Of a DNA stretch of 64,000 nucleotides, positions 11,393-29,100 are shown in pieces. Each line of letters begins with the position of its first letter. Position 1 is the stretch's first letter. The translations under genes were made by a program, and so were the position numbers. The notes beneath the pieces are model-generated. The model was not told the origin of the DNA. It saw nothing but the letters and a program-made list of their open reading frames with translations, and did no database searches. The DNA is from Oscheius tipulae (Eukaryota; Nematoda; Chromadorea; Rhabditida; Rhabditidae): positions 6,696,001-6,760,000 of the forward strand of contig JASJZH010000003.1 of NCBI GenBank assembly GCA_037178975.1, read 5' to 3'.

Positions 11393-12131
11393 TATGCGAC
11401 TCTGAATCGATACTTTACAAGTGTAGAGAGAGGCGAAAAGGCACTAAGAAGGTCTGATGCTTTAGGTGGAATGAAACAATTCAGCTGCAGGAGAACAATT
11501 AACAAGATAAATAACGCTTTCTAGAAGTTGTAAACCGATCAACATATGCGCTCTAACTCCGTGCGAGTGTTTTCAGCCTTCCTCTCCCTCTAAAACAATA
11601 ACCTACGGGCTAGAAAAAATGAAGCAATAATCTTTAAAAATGAATTGGTTTTGCGCACGTTTAAATTTCGACCGATTCGCGCGCTCGGCTTTTCGTGACG
11701 GGACTCCAGCCTGGTCCTGGACCGCTCGCACGAGGCTCACGCGCGCTCCCACAAATTTTGAACACGGCCAGTTTTTGTCTGCTTTCGAATTGGCCTGCCC
11801 ATGCCCAATTTTTTCTTCGGAAAACTCTTTTTTGCCTCGAAGTATGCTCATTGTCACGTGGGCGTGTTGCCACAATGCTAATCAATCGCCCGGCATATTT
11901 CTGCGTCTATGCTCGCGCGCCAAATTGCGTCACTCGTTCGATTCAAAAGCGCCCATCGACTATTTTTGCTCGAATGACCCGATATGATTGTACCAATTTT
12001 GCCTTTTCCCTCGCTCAACATACGATTTTTACAAGAATCCCTATTTTTCTTCACTTTTCCTTTTTCAAACTGACTCGATTCCAGAGAGCCACTTCGATTT
12101 CAGTTTCCTGCCACCGTGATATGGTCGCAGA
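11393..12131. other. Divergent intergenic region between HAT1 and the KANSL1-like gene
   Basis: About 740 bp between two divergent genes, so it should contain both promoters. It has CpG-containing patches near 11670-11760 and 11900-11960. Overlapping ORFs on both strands are not supported by splice structure or recognisable protein similarity. Confidence 0.5.
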
Positions 12132-14686
12132 GTGCTAGAAGATCTATGCCCGACCAAGCATTGGATGGGACTGAAGCTTGTGCTCGCTTCAAACCAGCAA
12201 ATAATTTCTGGGATGGACAATGAAGCTTTACAAGATTCCACCACGATGATTCTCAAAAACGATTCCGTAAAGCAGCCTAACGGCTCGCCGCTGCTGCTCG
12301 CAGATCCTCTACCGAAACCGACAGTTGTGCCACAGATTGCAAGGTCTCCAGCGATAGACCAACCTCTCCGAGTCGACGTGAACGGTTTCCGACAGGTAAG
12401 GCGTTTCTGTGTTCGTTCATGAAGTGATCGTCTTCCAGCCCTCTTTGTCATTTTGTTCTCCAGCTGATGGAACGTCGTCTCTGGTCTCGACAGCCCTTCC
12501 TACCCCTCTGATTGACTTCGAATCGAGCTCCAACTGCTCCGAGTCGACATTTCCACAGGGCGATCTATATCCAGCTAGCTCCATGCCACCGAGAGGAGCG
12601 ACCGACTTTACTGGGAACTTTGCCGCCCCGAAACTTTCGTCTTTCCCGTTACGAAGCCCCTTGGCGATTTCACATCTAGGTCCATCTACGTCTAGGCAGG
12701 AATTCTTGTCTTTCTTCAGTCATTGTTCTTTCAGTTATGTTCCGCCTGGTTCAAAAAACCTGCCTAAGTTCGTGGCCAATGCGGCAGCTGCTGCCCAGAA
12801 GAGAAACGGTGATATAAGTCGAAAGAATTTCCAGGAGAAGGTGACTCGACATCGAGGAGATTTGAAGTTTATGGTTCCAAAGGTAATCACTCTTCCGTTT
12901 TTGCCTACCCAGCCGTCTTTAGTGTGCCGAAGCAAACCCCTCCCAGTTGGGAATCATGCTGAAGAAGGCTCGAAAACACGCCGTGTTGCCATCCCCCGTT
13001 GACAGTTTTCTCTTCGAAGAATCACAGCCACCGGGTGCGCCCAAGGCTGAGGCGAAAAAGAGGAAAACGCAGCTAGAGGATCCGGACTTGACAGACTACT
13101 CTGAGCCGGAAGAGGAGCAGCAGAGCTTCAAGAAACAACGAGCCGTCGAGAAGAATATCGTTCAGGAATGGAACTTAGCCACGATCACGGCCCGTATTGC
13201 TGAACGAGAAACGCGCCTGAAGAGGATGGTCAGCCAGTATGAGAGGGATTTCAAGTCGTGTTACCTGGCACCGGATGAGGATTTGCCAGCACGTTGTCGT
13301 CCGATCATTCGAGAAGGAAACCGGAAACTCCTCCCGTTAGTTGTGTTTATCATTCTGCAGGCCATCGTAAACATTCAGGGGTTCATCGCCGTCCAGTTAT
13401 GCAGCTGTTACGCCGTCAACTTCGAGAAACGACTATGCGGAAATTTTTAAAACGAGTAAGTTGCCGGGGTTTTGGCTAAAAACAATATAAAGCCTAGTTG
13501 AATGACTCTGCTGTGCTGCATTTATTTCATGATTTACCAGGCAGGGATCACAAATTTGTGACCAAAGACGCGCGCTGTTAACAAGCCTGGCCAAACCTAG
13601 CCGACGCGACCATTTTGGCCAGGTTTGTCATGTCTGACCAGGCTTTTCTATGTGTTAAATGTCCAGGCGCGCTCTTTTTAGCTATTGCTGCGTTTGTTAG
13701 AGCTTGGTGCAGCGCATGATCCGTGTTTTCGTAGCATTTCGTAAGGGAAGAGATGCTCAAAGGTTTGGGAGGCTGTTTGTGACGAAGTTGAAATATAGAA
13801 TCGCTGCCATTTCCTGAAAAAATCAAATTTCCCAATTTCAGACGCGACCTCCTCGATAGAAGAACTGGCCAAGAATGCTCTTCACTGGATCGCGCTCACG
13901 CCATCGTTCAATACTCGTCGCACGAACACGAGGCCGCCGCATCTGATTGACGGAAAGGATCTAGAAGAGGTCTGTTTTTTTGACTTTTCTTCGTAAAAAT
14001 CATGATTTTAGGAGATGACTCGCAACGGAACGACTCGCCGTCTGGAGAAGGAGAAACGTCGACAGAAGGACGAGGTGAAGAATAGTCGAGACAGCAGTGA
14101 TTACGAGGACACGGACGACGATATCGAGTATCAGCCGGAGCAGAAGAACAGCATCTCAAAGAAGAAGAGAAAGCGCGGAAGACCGCCACGCCATGAGAGG
14201 CGAGACGACGACGGACCGCCGTCGAAGATCTCTCGCAAAAACACCATCTCAAAGCATGCTCCGCACTACGAGAGTGAGCAGGTCCTCGACCTCACCCAGA
14301 TTGCCTTCTCCGACGAAAAGCCGAAGTATGCTGTCAGTTTGCTCACTTTTCTCGTTTCACACATTTTTGTTTAGCAAATTCAAGTCCCTTCTTTCTCGAC
14401 CATTACTGACGAGTCGCTCCTAAATCCTCCCTCCGATCTGGAAGGCCCGGAGAATTACGTCGAATTTTATGAGCTTCATCGTCATTACCATCCGATTCTG
14501 GAGCAAGAGGAGAAGATGAGATATATGGTTTGTTGAACTCTTTTTCTTCTCTCTCAAGTCCAATTTTAGGTTCCTTCGAAGAAACCGACAAGACCGTCCG
14601 TCGACACGAGACCGTCTGTGGACAAGGATTCTCTTGGTGAGAAGACGCCTCTTCCATCGCCGTCTCTCAGCAAGCCAACCGTCTAG
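12132..14686 (+). CDS. AT-hook, PEHE-like chromatin protein (KANSL1/MSL1-like)
   Basis: Exons 12132 (or 12213)-12395, 12439-12882, 12947-13335, 13379-13455, 13842-13969, 14012-14332, 14375-14527, 14570-14686 keep one frame; 603 residues if the start is ATG 12213 (MDNEALQD), more if ATG 12132 is used. The N-terminal half is low-complexity and S/P-rich. A middle segment EWNLATITARIAERETRLKR should form a helix or coiled coil. Exon 6 has acidic DYEDTDDDIEY followed by the AT-hook KKRKRGRPPRH. The C-terminus LDLTQIAF...YAQIQVPSFSTIT...ELHRHYHPILEQEEK resembles the PEHE domain by which KANSL1 and MSL1 bind the acetyltransferase MOF. That match was made by eye from a few spaced residues and is an inference. 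The AT-hook and nuclear nature are well supported; the exact family is not. Confidence 0.6.
13540..13690. repeat. Inverted-repeat-rich intron segment
   Basis: In intron 13456-13841. It includes the palindrome TCACAAATTTGTGA and inverted GCCTGGCCAAACC / GGCCAGGTTTG, plus repeated TGACCAGGC. The stretch CGCGCTGTTAACAAGCCTGG closely matches GCGCGCTGTTTACAAACCTGG-like sequence around 58151-58172, so it may be a short mobile-element relic. Confidence 0.4.
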
Positions 14687-15661
14687 TTTTACACGATTTT
14701 GTACCCATTCCTCACTTTCAATACTCCTCTCTTTCTCTCAGTTCTCTTAGAATCCGTGTCGTTATCCGGTGTCATGTAGAATGCTAGCATATTCCAGTCT
14801 CATTATTACCCTTCGCTCTATGTGTGCTCGTTTATTGAACCTCCCATCTTTCTTTATTATCTCTCCCGACAATGATCTTCAGTATGTTGTAAATACACAC
14901 AATAATATGTCTCTTGTTACTTTTGCTGGTTTTCCCTATATGATAAAGTTCCAACTTATTCTAAAAGAGCAGTTGCCGAGGGTAACCTTGTGCCCTGTGT
15001 GTTATTTTGGAGAATCTAAGGCAATTTGGGCAACGAAGGAGGGTGTTTTGCATCACACGATACGGGGAAGAATATTTCGAAACAGTTTGATCAATTGCAA
15101 TCATTTACACTGAGGACTCTTCTCGATTTTCCTTCTCTTGCCGATCCCTGAGTTATTGTTCGTCGGTGGTGTATTCACGCTCTCATATAACGATGTTTTC
15201 GGGTTAACGGCCCGTTTTTTTCCGTTATGCAATATCTTCCCTGTAAACAGAATGAGAGCTCAATCTTCACCACTTTTGTAATGTAGTATCTTTCCAAAGG
15301 TTTGGGAAGAAATTTTGCTCGCAAAAATGCTCTCGGAAAAGTGGCGGGATGAAGAAGTTGTTAATATGCGTGTCGACAGAATTGCCTCAAACTCTTGCTG
15401 AAAATTGCTGGAAAGGATGAACAAATTGGAGAGAATAGTATCTTAGTTCAATGATTTTCATGAATAAAAGCTTGAGTCTAGCCTTATCCCATTGGGGATT
15501 CTTGTTGTCGGGCTTCTCGGATTCTGTTTCTTAAAAAATGGAATTTAATTTACCCCGTTCCTACGTAAATTTGGAAGTCTTTTCGCAACTTTGCTTCCCA
15601 CAAAAACTTAAGAACATTCTTCAGCTCTCTCCTTCCTCCTAACCACCGTCTCTTGCAGGAA
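14687..15661. other. Intergenic region
   Basis: Between the KANSL1-like gene and YME1L on the same strand. It is AT-rich with no supported gene. The 114-aa ORF at 14769-15113 has no splice context or recognisable motif and is not called. The acceptor-like TCTCTTGCAG ends 3 bp before the YME1L start codon. Confidence 0.5.
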
Positions 15662-19883
<4,222 letters not shown>

Positions 19884-20126
19884 TTTCTTGTTACCTGACC
19901 CAAATTTCACTTTGTGATAGGTTCTTAGACTCTCAGGATCTCGTTCTTTAGTCGTCTTCCCTCCATTTCCCCGAGAATAGTTGCACATATGGGTCCCCGT
20001 TGTATATGGTCCTAAAATCTTCATAAAGTTATATTTCTGTCCATTTTTTCTCTTCAATTTGGTTCGTTTTACTCCATTAGTCTCTTTTTCAACACGTCGC
20101 CTCATATCCGGAAACTTATAGTCGTT

Positions 20127-21352
20127 ATGTGCCGCGATAAGAAACCCCAGATTGCAGAAATGAGCGGCGACGATACGCATGTCCCCCTTCATGGAGAGGT
20201 TTGTCTCTTTTTTTTGTCATTTTGTTATCAATATTCTTCAGTTGGACAGACCGCCATTCACGAAATCGCACAGAATTGAGCGTGAGTCGAACAAACTGCA
20301 TCTTCTACTGGCCCTGACAGGAAGTGTCGCCGTCATCAAGCTGAAGGAGCTGCTCGATTTGCTCCATTCTCAGAACAAGGATCTCCTGGCTATAAAGGCT
20401 CGTTAGATTTGTTTACTTTACGAGACATGCTAGTTTTCTGACAAAACGACGTATTATGCTGGTTATGGAAATTAGCAAACTTTGATGAAAACGAAGAAAT
20501 AAGGAAACCCTTAGCCTTGGGGTAAACCTCGAACAGTATTGTTTGATCGGAGATTCGAGAAGATGCAATAGATTGAGGCTTCCTTTCGCTGCATGCTAGA
20601 AAGAAGGCTCGATGCCTTTGCTAAAATTTGAAGTAGAAGTTGCAAATCAGAAAGATTAATTACATGAAGTTATACTAACAAATGTCGTTTGAAGTACGCA
20701 GGTGAAATGCGCCAGAGCATAAGAAAATATATAATACCTCGAATCCTAAAATTTGACGTTGTTTGACTGGTTGTTCGACTACATTTTATTCAGATAATCG
20801 CCACAAAGGCAGCCATCACCCTGCTGAAGACGCAAGAATTCGAAATTGACGAGATCATCTACGAGGACCGCGACGAATGGTCGATGTGGCGTGGACGCGG
20901 CGATCAGGTTCTTCACATCGAGCTCCGCAAATGGGCTGACATTTTGCTGATAGCCCCGCTGGACGCCAACTCCTTGGCCAAGATCGCTCTCGGGCTCAGT
21001 GACAATCTTGTCACTTCTGTGGTATTTTTTATTCTTTTTAAGCCCATAAAAAAGGCTTCAGGTTCGAGCCTGGGACCCGGAAAAGACGCTGTATTATGCT
21101 CCGGCGATGAACACGATGATGTGGGAGAATCCGCTGACCTATCAGCACCGGAAGACGCTCAAGGAACTCTTACAATTCAAGGTTCGTGCCATTTTTCTAG
21201 TTTGAATTTTATTTGAAAATCAGGAAATCCCGCCGATGGAGAAAACGCTCATGTGCGGCGACACAGGTACCGGAGCCATGGCCACGATTGAGCTCATCGC
21301 CTCGATTATTGCCGTCGATGTCAAGAGCCACTTTGCCGTGTACACGAAATAA
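20127..21352 (+). CDS. PPCDC: Phosphopantothenoylcysteine decarboxylase
   Basis: This flavoprotein converts 4'-phosphopantothenoylcysteine to 4'-phosphopantetheine in coenzyme A synthesis. Exons 20127-20198, 20242-20397, 20794-21021, 21062-21181, 21224-21352 give 234 residues; an alternative start is the ATG at 20160. Visible motifs: the FMN-binding start LLLALTGSVAVIKL, the segment VLHIELRKWADILLIAPLDANSLAKIA, the PXMNXXMW motif as APAMNTMMWENP, and the conserved substrate-clamp cysteine in LMCGDTGTGAMA. Intron 2 (20398-20793) starts with GC after AAG, the third GC-AG intron in the window. The start follows an acceptor-like TTATAG and lies 243 bp after the YME1L stop, so a YME1L-PPCDC operon is possible. 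Confidence 0.96.
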
Positions 21353-23079
21353 TGAAGCGATTTTGCTCGACTGATCGCACACATGTTTCCCCCTCTTTCA
21401 AAGTCGCACCCGAATGGGCGTGGCCCAAACGGCCACAGCTTCCCCATCGATCTCTAACCCTCATCTAATTCCACCGCGTGTACCACAGAAAGTCTCATAA
21501 GCTCCGAGCTATAAATTTTCAATGTCTATACACTTGTACGTACATTGGACTCTAAGTGTTTGCTTTCTAGTCGCTCTAAGATCTGAGTCATTTAGGTTTT
21601 CATCGGCTTAGTTTGAGAATTAGGCTACAGCATTCAAAAGCTAGGTTGTCGGGGGAATTCTATGCATAACTTAAATCTCTCCCCGAGCTTGTAAGAGTTT
21701 CAAAGGAAGGAACAGCATGTTACGGCACATTTTTTGTTGTTAAAGCCTAAGCCTGAACAACAAAACACAAAGTTGCGTATTTTTAAGATGAAAACAAATT
21801 GTCCTCGTTCTGTTAATCCGATCTTTGGTAAAAACCCCAAGCTCCCTATCCTACCTTTACGATTGGCAGAAAGCGTCTGTCTGCAACACAAGTCAACTCT
21901 TGGAGTTACAAAATGAGCACTGTCAAAGTGAGTCGCTCCACCAGGAACGTAAGCGACTGGGCTGCAAAGCTTGCTCCTCGACCTTACGATTGAGCAAATG
22001 ATTTCCCCACGAAATCAACCCCTGTTTGTCCTACTCTTCTCGATGTAATCGCGGTCATTCACCGGCCTCTTCTGCTCCCATTCACACTTCTTGTTTATTC
22101 AGTCAGCTCTCTCCCTCTCTTGAGAGCTCTTCGGTTTATGCCGAAGTTCTTCTCACATGTTCCAGCTGCTCCACCCTTCCTCTCGCCTAAACAAGGAAAT
22201 TCTAAGCAGAGAGTACGGCACATCGAAATTGAATGCTCTGTCCGGCGGCCAGCAGCTTCTAATGAGATTTGTGACGCGTAGAGAGAGGGAAGGCCCTGAG
22301 AGAGATAAGCGAACGCTGTCAGCATATTTTGGCAGAGGGGACTTGTGAGAGAGCGGATGTATGATGGGGCGAGATTATTAGGACAGCCTCTCTCGTCTTG
22401 ATTGAAGAGCATGTTGTCCTCGCAATTTCGCTTCACAAACATTCATTCAGGTTACATTCATGTTTTCGTAGCCCAATTGAACATCTAGACACCACTTGCA
22501 TTGGTAGTTTTTAGGGAGTTTTTTTTCTAAAGTTAAATTTTTGCTTCTGGAGCGTTCTGAAGTAGCGTGACAAAAGATCGGATTCGTAAATTCGCAATAG
22601 GCATTCAGTTTCCAACAAAGACATTTTCCCCATATTTTTTCTAATTTTCTTTACGTTACGAGGATTTTATCAAATTCCGGCTATTTTGCTGCAAAAACTT
22701 TGATCACAAGCATCTTGTAACTGGCATAGTTGATCGAAAAACAGTACAAACTGTCGCTGCTGCATCCACAGGTTACTGTACAATAGCGTATCAGAGTCAA
22801 GTTGGTGCGCAGTAGGAGAGTTTCTGACGCGTTTGACTTTCCTTTCAAATTTCGGCTCTCCAAAAGGACAAGGCTCGTTCTCATGGATTGTTTGCAATCC
22901 CTTTCCTCCCTCCCCGTCGTCTGATTTTTAGCGTCAAAGTCTTCTGGCGAAATAATAGAAGCAATTTGCAGCACTCTGTGTTCTTTCTTCTCTCTTCCCA
23001 TCTTCCTTTTTTTGCTAGTCTTCCCTGCTTTTCCATTAAAAACCTCACGTTTATAGCTCCACCCCTATGCGAAGATCGT
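21353..23079. other. Intergenic region between PPCDC and STK32
   Basis: About 1.7 kb without a supported gene. It includes a short repeat at 21925-21965 shared with XPD intron 1-221. A C/T-rich stretch with GAGAGCTC lies around 22090-22130. The ORFs here are short and overlap on both strands. Confidence 0.5.
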
Positions 23080-24738
<1,659 letters not shown>

Positions 24739-25004
24739 AAACGGGCTCTGTTCGGATGGGAACAGAAACACTCACAGATTCGTATATAATATTTGTCTCT
24801 TCAGGGTTGTACTGCCATAAAGACTTACTATAGACTCTCTTGAGACAGACAGAGAGACAGTTACGTTCAATGAAAGTTACTGTAAGTTTTGCAATTAGTC
24901 TTGTTGCAACACAACTTCAAAACAGCTTGCAATTAGACATTTGAAATCAAAGTTTAGGAATTTTGTAATTGAAAAAGAACAATCTCTATTTTAAAATTTC
25001 CTCG

Positions 25005-25515
25005 CGTCTCTGTCTGTCTGTCTGAAGCCAATATTGCCAATTAGTGTGCACTATTTTGTGCGCACACTAATTGTTTGCAAGTCAAGCCAAATCGAGTCAG
25101 TTTGGGCACGCGCGTCTTTGGGAGGACGTTGCTCCTGTCACGGTACCTCGATTGGAGGGAATGCGGACAGGTTGAAGTGTGAGGAAAGGGTCACGACAGT
25201 TGGACAGAAGGATGTAGAAATCGAGCAGTTTTGGAAGGATCAGGTTATTACTGGCATTAAACCCCAAGGAGCAATAGCATTACTTGGACAGGGAGTTAGG
25301 TTGAGGAATGGGAAATCGGCTCAAAGAGTGAAAGGGAAGTGGGCTTGAGGGATAGAAAGTGAGGTCAAAGAGTGGAAAGTGAGTTTATCTTATTAGAAAT
25401 GACATCAGCAATCGTTTTTGCTGGGGAAAGGACAAGGTAGATATGCCTCAAGGGGCCCAACAAGTTAGGCTACCGCCCCGAAGGGGCGGCAGCCTAGCTT
25501 GTTCTAAAAATTTTG
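25005..25515 (+). repeat. Dispersed hairpin repeat, copy C (longest)
   Basis: Begins CCTCGCGTCTCTGTCTGTC, then the hairpin CCAATTAGTGTGCAC / GTGCGCACACTAATTG, then CAAGTCAAG, GGGAGGACGTTGCTCCTGTC, ACGGTACCTCGATTGGAGGG, GGTTGAAGTGTGAGGAAAGG and a tail GTTTTTGCTGGGGAAAGGAC...CAACAAGTTAGGCTACCGCC. It ends with a CCCCGAAGGGG palindrome and CCTAGCTTGTT. The same order is found at 47-48 kb. Confidence 0.85.
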
Positions 25516-25609
25516 AAAAGACTCATGCAAAGTTCCAAGGTCTTCAGTTCGATCCAATATAGCTTGGAAATACCTCAACTCTGTTGGAAGAGGCCGAGAT
25601 CGCCTGGAC

Positions 25610-25760
25610 AGTTACTTTGTGCGCACACTGATTGCTTGCAAGTCAAGTCAAATTAAGTCAATAGGAATATGATGTCTTTGAGAGACACTTGCTCCTGTCA
25701 GGGTAGCTCGACTGGAACAGCATATACCTGCCACGCGAGCCGTGTCAGTCCGTGTGTATG
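25610..25760 (+). repeat. Dispersed hairpin repeat, copy D (partial)
   Basis: Starts inside the unit at TTTGTGCGCACACTGATTGC and continues CTTGCAAGTCAAGTCAAATT, ACACTTGCTCCTGTCAGGGT, AGCTCGACTGGAACAG. Truncated at both ends. Confidence 0.75.
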
Positions 25761-26191
25761 TGGCCTCACTCTAACCACTGTTCAACGATCACCCTTGCTG
25801 TTCAGGCATCCCTGTAAGAAAAAACTTCTAAAGGAAGTGAAAGGACGATAGGGTCTGCCCAATCGCACAGTATCTACCCAGTCAGAATATCTATCGACTG
25901 AGGATATTTTCCCACAGTTTCATTAAACTGAAATGATCAGAGACGTAATTTTGCAAGTTCTAGAGGTTCGTCTGCAAAGTGTGCGTCCTCAGAACTGCTA
26001 GTTTGTCTGTAGTTTTTTTACAGCGTAGTTAGATAAGAAAGAATAGTATTCAGTAGCAGTTCTGTAAGCTAAGAAACGAGTCCTATAACCTACATGTAAC
26101 AAGAGAACAAGTTTTAGGAAGGACACTTTCCTCATTTATTAAATAAATGGAAGCGTACATCATCGGATGAGCTTATATCACACAAGCGGCT

Positions 26192-29100
26192 TCAGATGAA
26201 GTACATCTTCGACTTGAAGGACTCAGCCACAGAGACGCAATCCTGGAGGATCGAATCAGCTTGGGAGTTAGCGTCGCCGCAATCGGGAGCAGTCACATCG
26301 CGTCTCTTGGCACCCGGGCCTCCACGGGTCGGCTTTCCAACGGACATCAGCGAAGAGAGAGAGCTGACGATTGACGAGTCTGAGACGCCGTCCGAGTCGT
26401 GCATTCCCAGCTTGCGCTTGATGTGGCAGCGAGCACGAGTGGCCACAAGATCAGCATAGTAGACTGGAGCCGGGATGCTGACGGAACGAGCACAACGACC
26501 GTAGGTGTGACACATGCCGTAAGTGATGGCCTGGAGCTCGTCGGCCGTGAAGTTGTTGTCGTCCCAGAGCACGTGGTAGCGAGCCGGACGACTGGTTCCC
26601 TGGACACCGAAATGGCTGCAGAGGTAGAAGTCAAAGCCTTCCGGAGAGGTAATTCCAGTGTCGATGGTGGTTCCGGCCGGAATGTTCTTGGCCTTGCCAA
26701 CAGTATCTGAGGCGTACTTGCAGAACATCCTAGCATGGTGTCTCTTCTGGACTACAACGTACTGAAAACAACAAAGTTAGCAACCCTTTGAGATAGGCAC
26801 TATACCGTGATCGGAGGACGATAGTCAGGGGAAAGGATCAGACAGGCCGAGCGGATTCCATGGATCTCCTCGCGAAGGACCTCGGCAAACTGGCCCTCAC
26901 TGACTCCGTCGCGGTAGACGATGATCCTGGTCGGCTTCTGGCCCGTGTGACGGTAGAAGGAGACGAGACGCTCGCGAATGGCATCCAGCAGGTAGACGAC
27001 CGACTCACGGCATTTTCTCTGGACCTTGACATTGGCTCCGTACATCTGCGGCAGAAGGTCGATGTTAGCGACGATAGCAGCAACCGAGGGAATGTTCATG
27101 CGTTCCTCCAACTGGGTTGGGTGGGTGACATCGATTCCGACAATCAGCGTGGGTTGGTCGATGATATACTTGTTGGTTACGCCGTCGGCCACAATGCGAC
27201 TGTTGATTCCTCCGAGCTTCATGTTCAGCTTCAAAACGATGTTGGAGCAGGTAGCCGGAGAGGGGCGAGAGACGTTCTTCATCAGCACACACTGGCCTAG
27301 AAAGGGGTGTGATTAGTCATTGTTACTCTTACTAACCTAAGACAAATCGTTGTGATTGCTTTTACTACCTCAAAAGAAACTAGAACTCACTCATTATTCC
27401 GTGGGTCATGTCACTGCACTCCTTGACAGTCATGTAAAGATCGCTGTTCTTGGCCGGCAGGACGACAATGACCAGATCGCAGGTAGTCGACGTATGCTTG
27501 TACTCAGTAGCAATCTCGTTGAAGAGGAGAACGACATCGTCCTTGCTCCTTCCGTACTTGACAAGATCCGGCCACTTCGGGAAACCCATGCCCATATGGT
27601 TGGCCTTCGAGTAGAGAGCCTGACAGAAGCCCTGGAGATGCGACTGATCTCTCGGGTTGACCAGGGCGATCATGCTGTAGCTGTTGCAGTTGGCCGGTAG
27701 GTATAGTTGCTGGTTATCCATGGACCAAGTTCCGTCCTTCGGTAGCACAATTGGGTCGATCATGCGGTCGTTCTCGCCAAACATGATGGCCGGAGCGGGG
27801 ATGACACGAGCCGTCGTCTCGAACATGGTCGGGGTGATCTTGAGTCCAAACTCCTTGAGGAAGGGATCCTTGTCAAAACCGGCCTGGGAGCAGAGCTGGG
27901 CAATACGCTCCTCGCGCTGGTTGGCATCCACGGCGGCAGCCTAAAGATCGTAGTCAGTAAGTGGGAGAGAAAGAGAGAGAGAGACTCAAACTAACCCGAA
28001 TGATGGCGCTGGTCTGTTTCTCGCTGAGCTTCCTGTTGTATTTCTGGGGGCTGTCCAGTTTGCAGATCTCCAAGGGGAAGAAGATGTTCTTGCTGGACGG
28101 GCCGACATGAAGACAGGGCAGCTTCGGGAACATGAGCTCTCCATACTTCTCGGAAAAGTAGTCGGCGACAGAGTGGACGAGTTCCTGTCCTTCGGTAGTA
28201 GTCGACTTGAACGTAAGTTCGTCAGCGGGAACCATCTTGAGACTGTTGACACGGTAGACACGAACAGCTCCGCGATGAGTCGAGCGAATCTTCAGGCCCT
28301 TGACAGCATCGGCGAGAATTCTCATTTCATGGGGAGAAAGAGAGAAGTCTCTGTAGAGAGAGTCAGGGGCGAGAATCGGATCTTCCTGCTGATATTGATG
28401 GTGGTAGGGCATCGGAGGGCCGCCTCGCTGCTGTCCACCATGTCCACCATGTCCACCATATCCACCGTATCCACCTCGACCGCCTCCACGACCACCGCGA
28501 CCAGAGTTGAACTGACGAGGAGCGGGACGATAGGCTCCGGCCTTCTCGTTTAGCACGTCACACATATACTGGACCATCGAGATGCGGGCCTTGTAGAAGG
28601 CTGTGTGAGCCACTGGAAACGACGGGGTGATTACTGTTCAGTGTCTGTCTTTCTCTCCCCAATAGTCTATACGATCTCAGGGGTACCAGTCGCTCACACT
28701 CCTGGCTGAGCAACTAACTGTCAGTGCGCATTTTGTAACTTGAACTGAGAGTTGACATGTTCGCAGACGGATACTTTGTCAATTGTAAAGGTAGGATCTA
28801 TCTCTTACAGTGTTATTCTGTACATATTTCTGTCAATATCAAGCCTCTCTACTCAGAGGCCGGTGTCTCAGGCTCGTCTGACATCCTCTGTAGCCTACTT
28901 CCTAGTCCTGACCGTCTCTGTCATGTGCCTGTCCTATTCTTTACTACCTTTCCTCTCAAGCAAAAGTTGAAACTAACCGTCAATGTTGAGAAGAGGCTTC
29001 CATCCGCTGGCGACATGAGCCGAGGAGAAGAATCCAGTCCACATTTCCTTGCCTCCCTCGAGATCCAGAGCCAGAGCGCCGTCGATCGGAATACGGTAGC

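Larger units (their letters stand above)
24739..26191. other. Intergenic, repeat-rich region
   Basis: Lies 3' of both STK32 (+) and the Argonaute gene (-). It is largely occupied by two copies of the dispersed hairpin repeat (25005-25515 and 25610-25760). No gene is supported. Confidence 0.6.
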
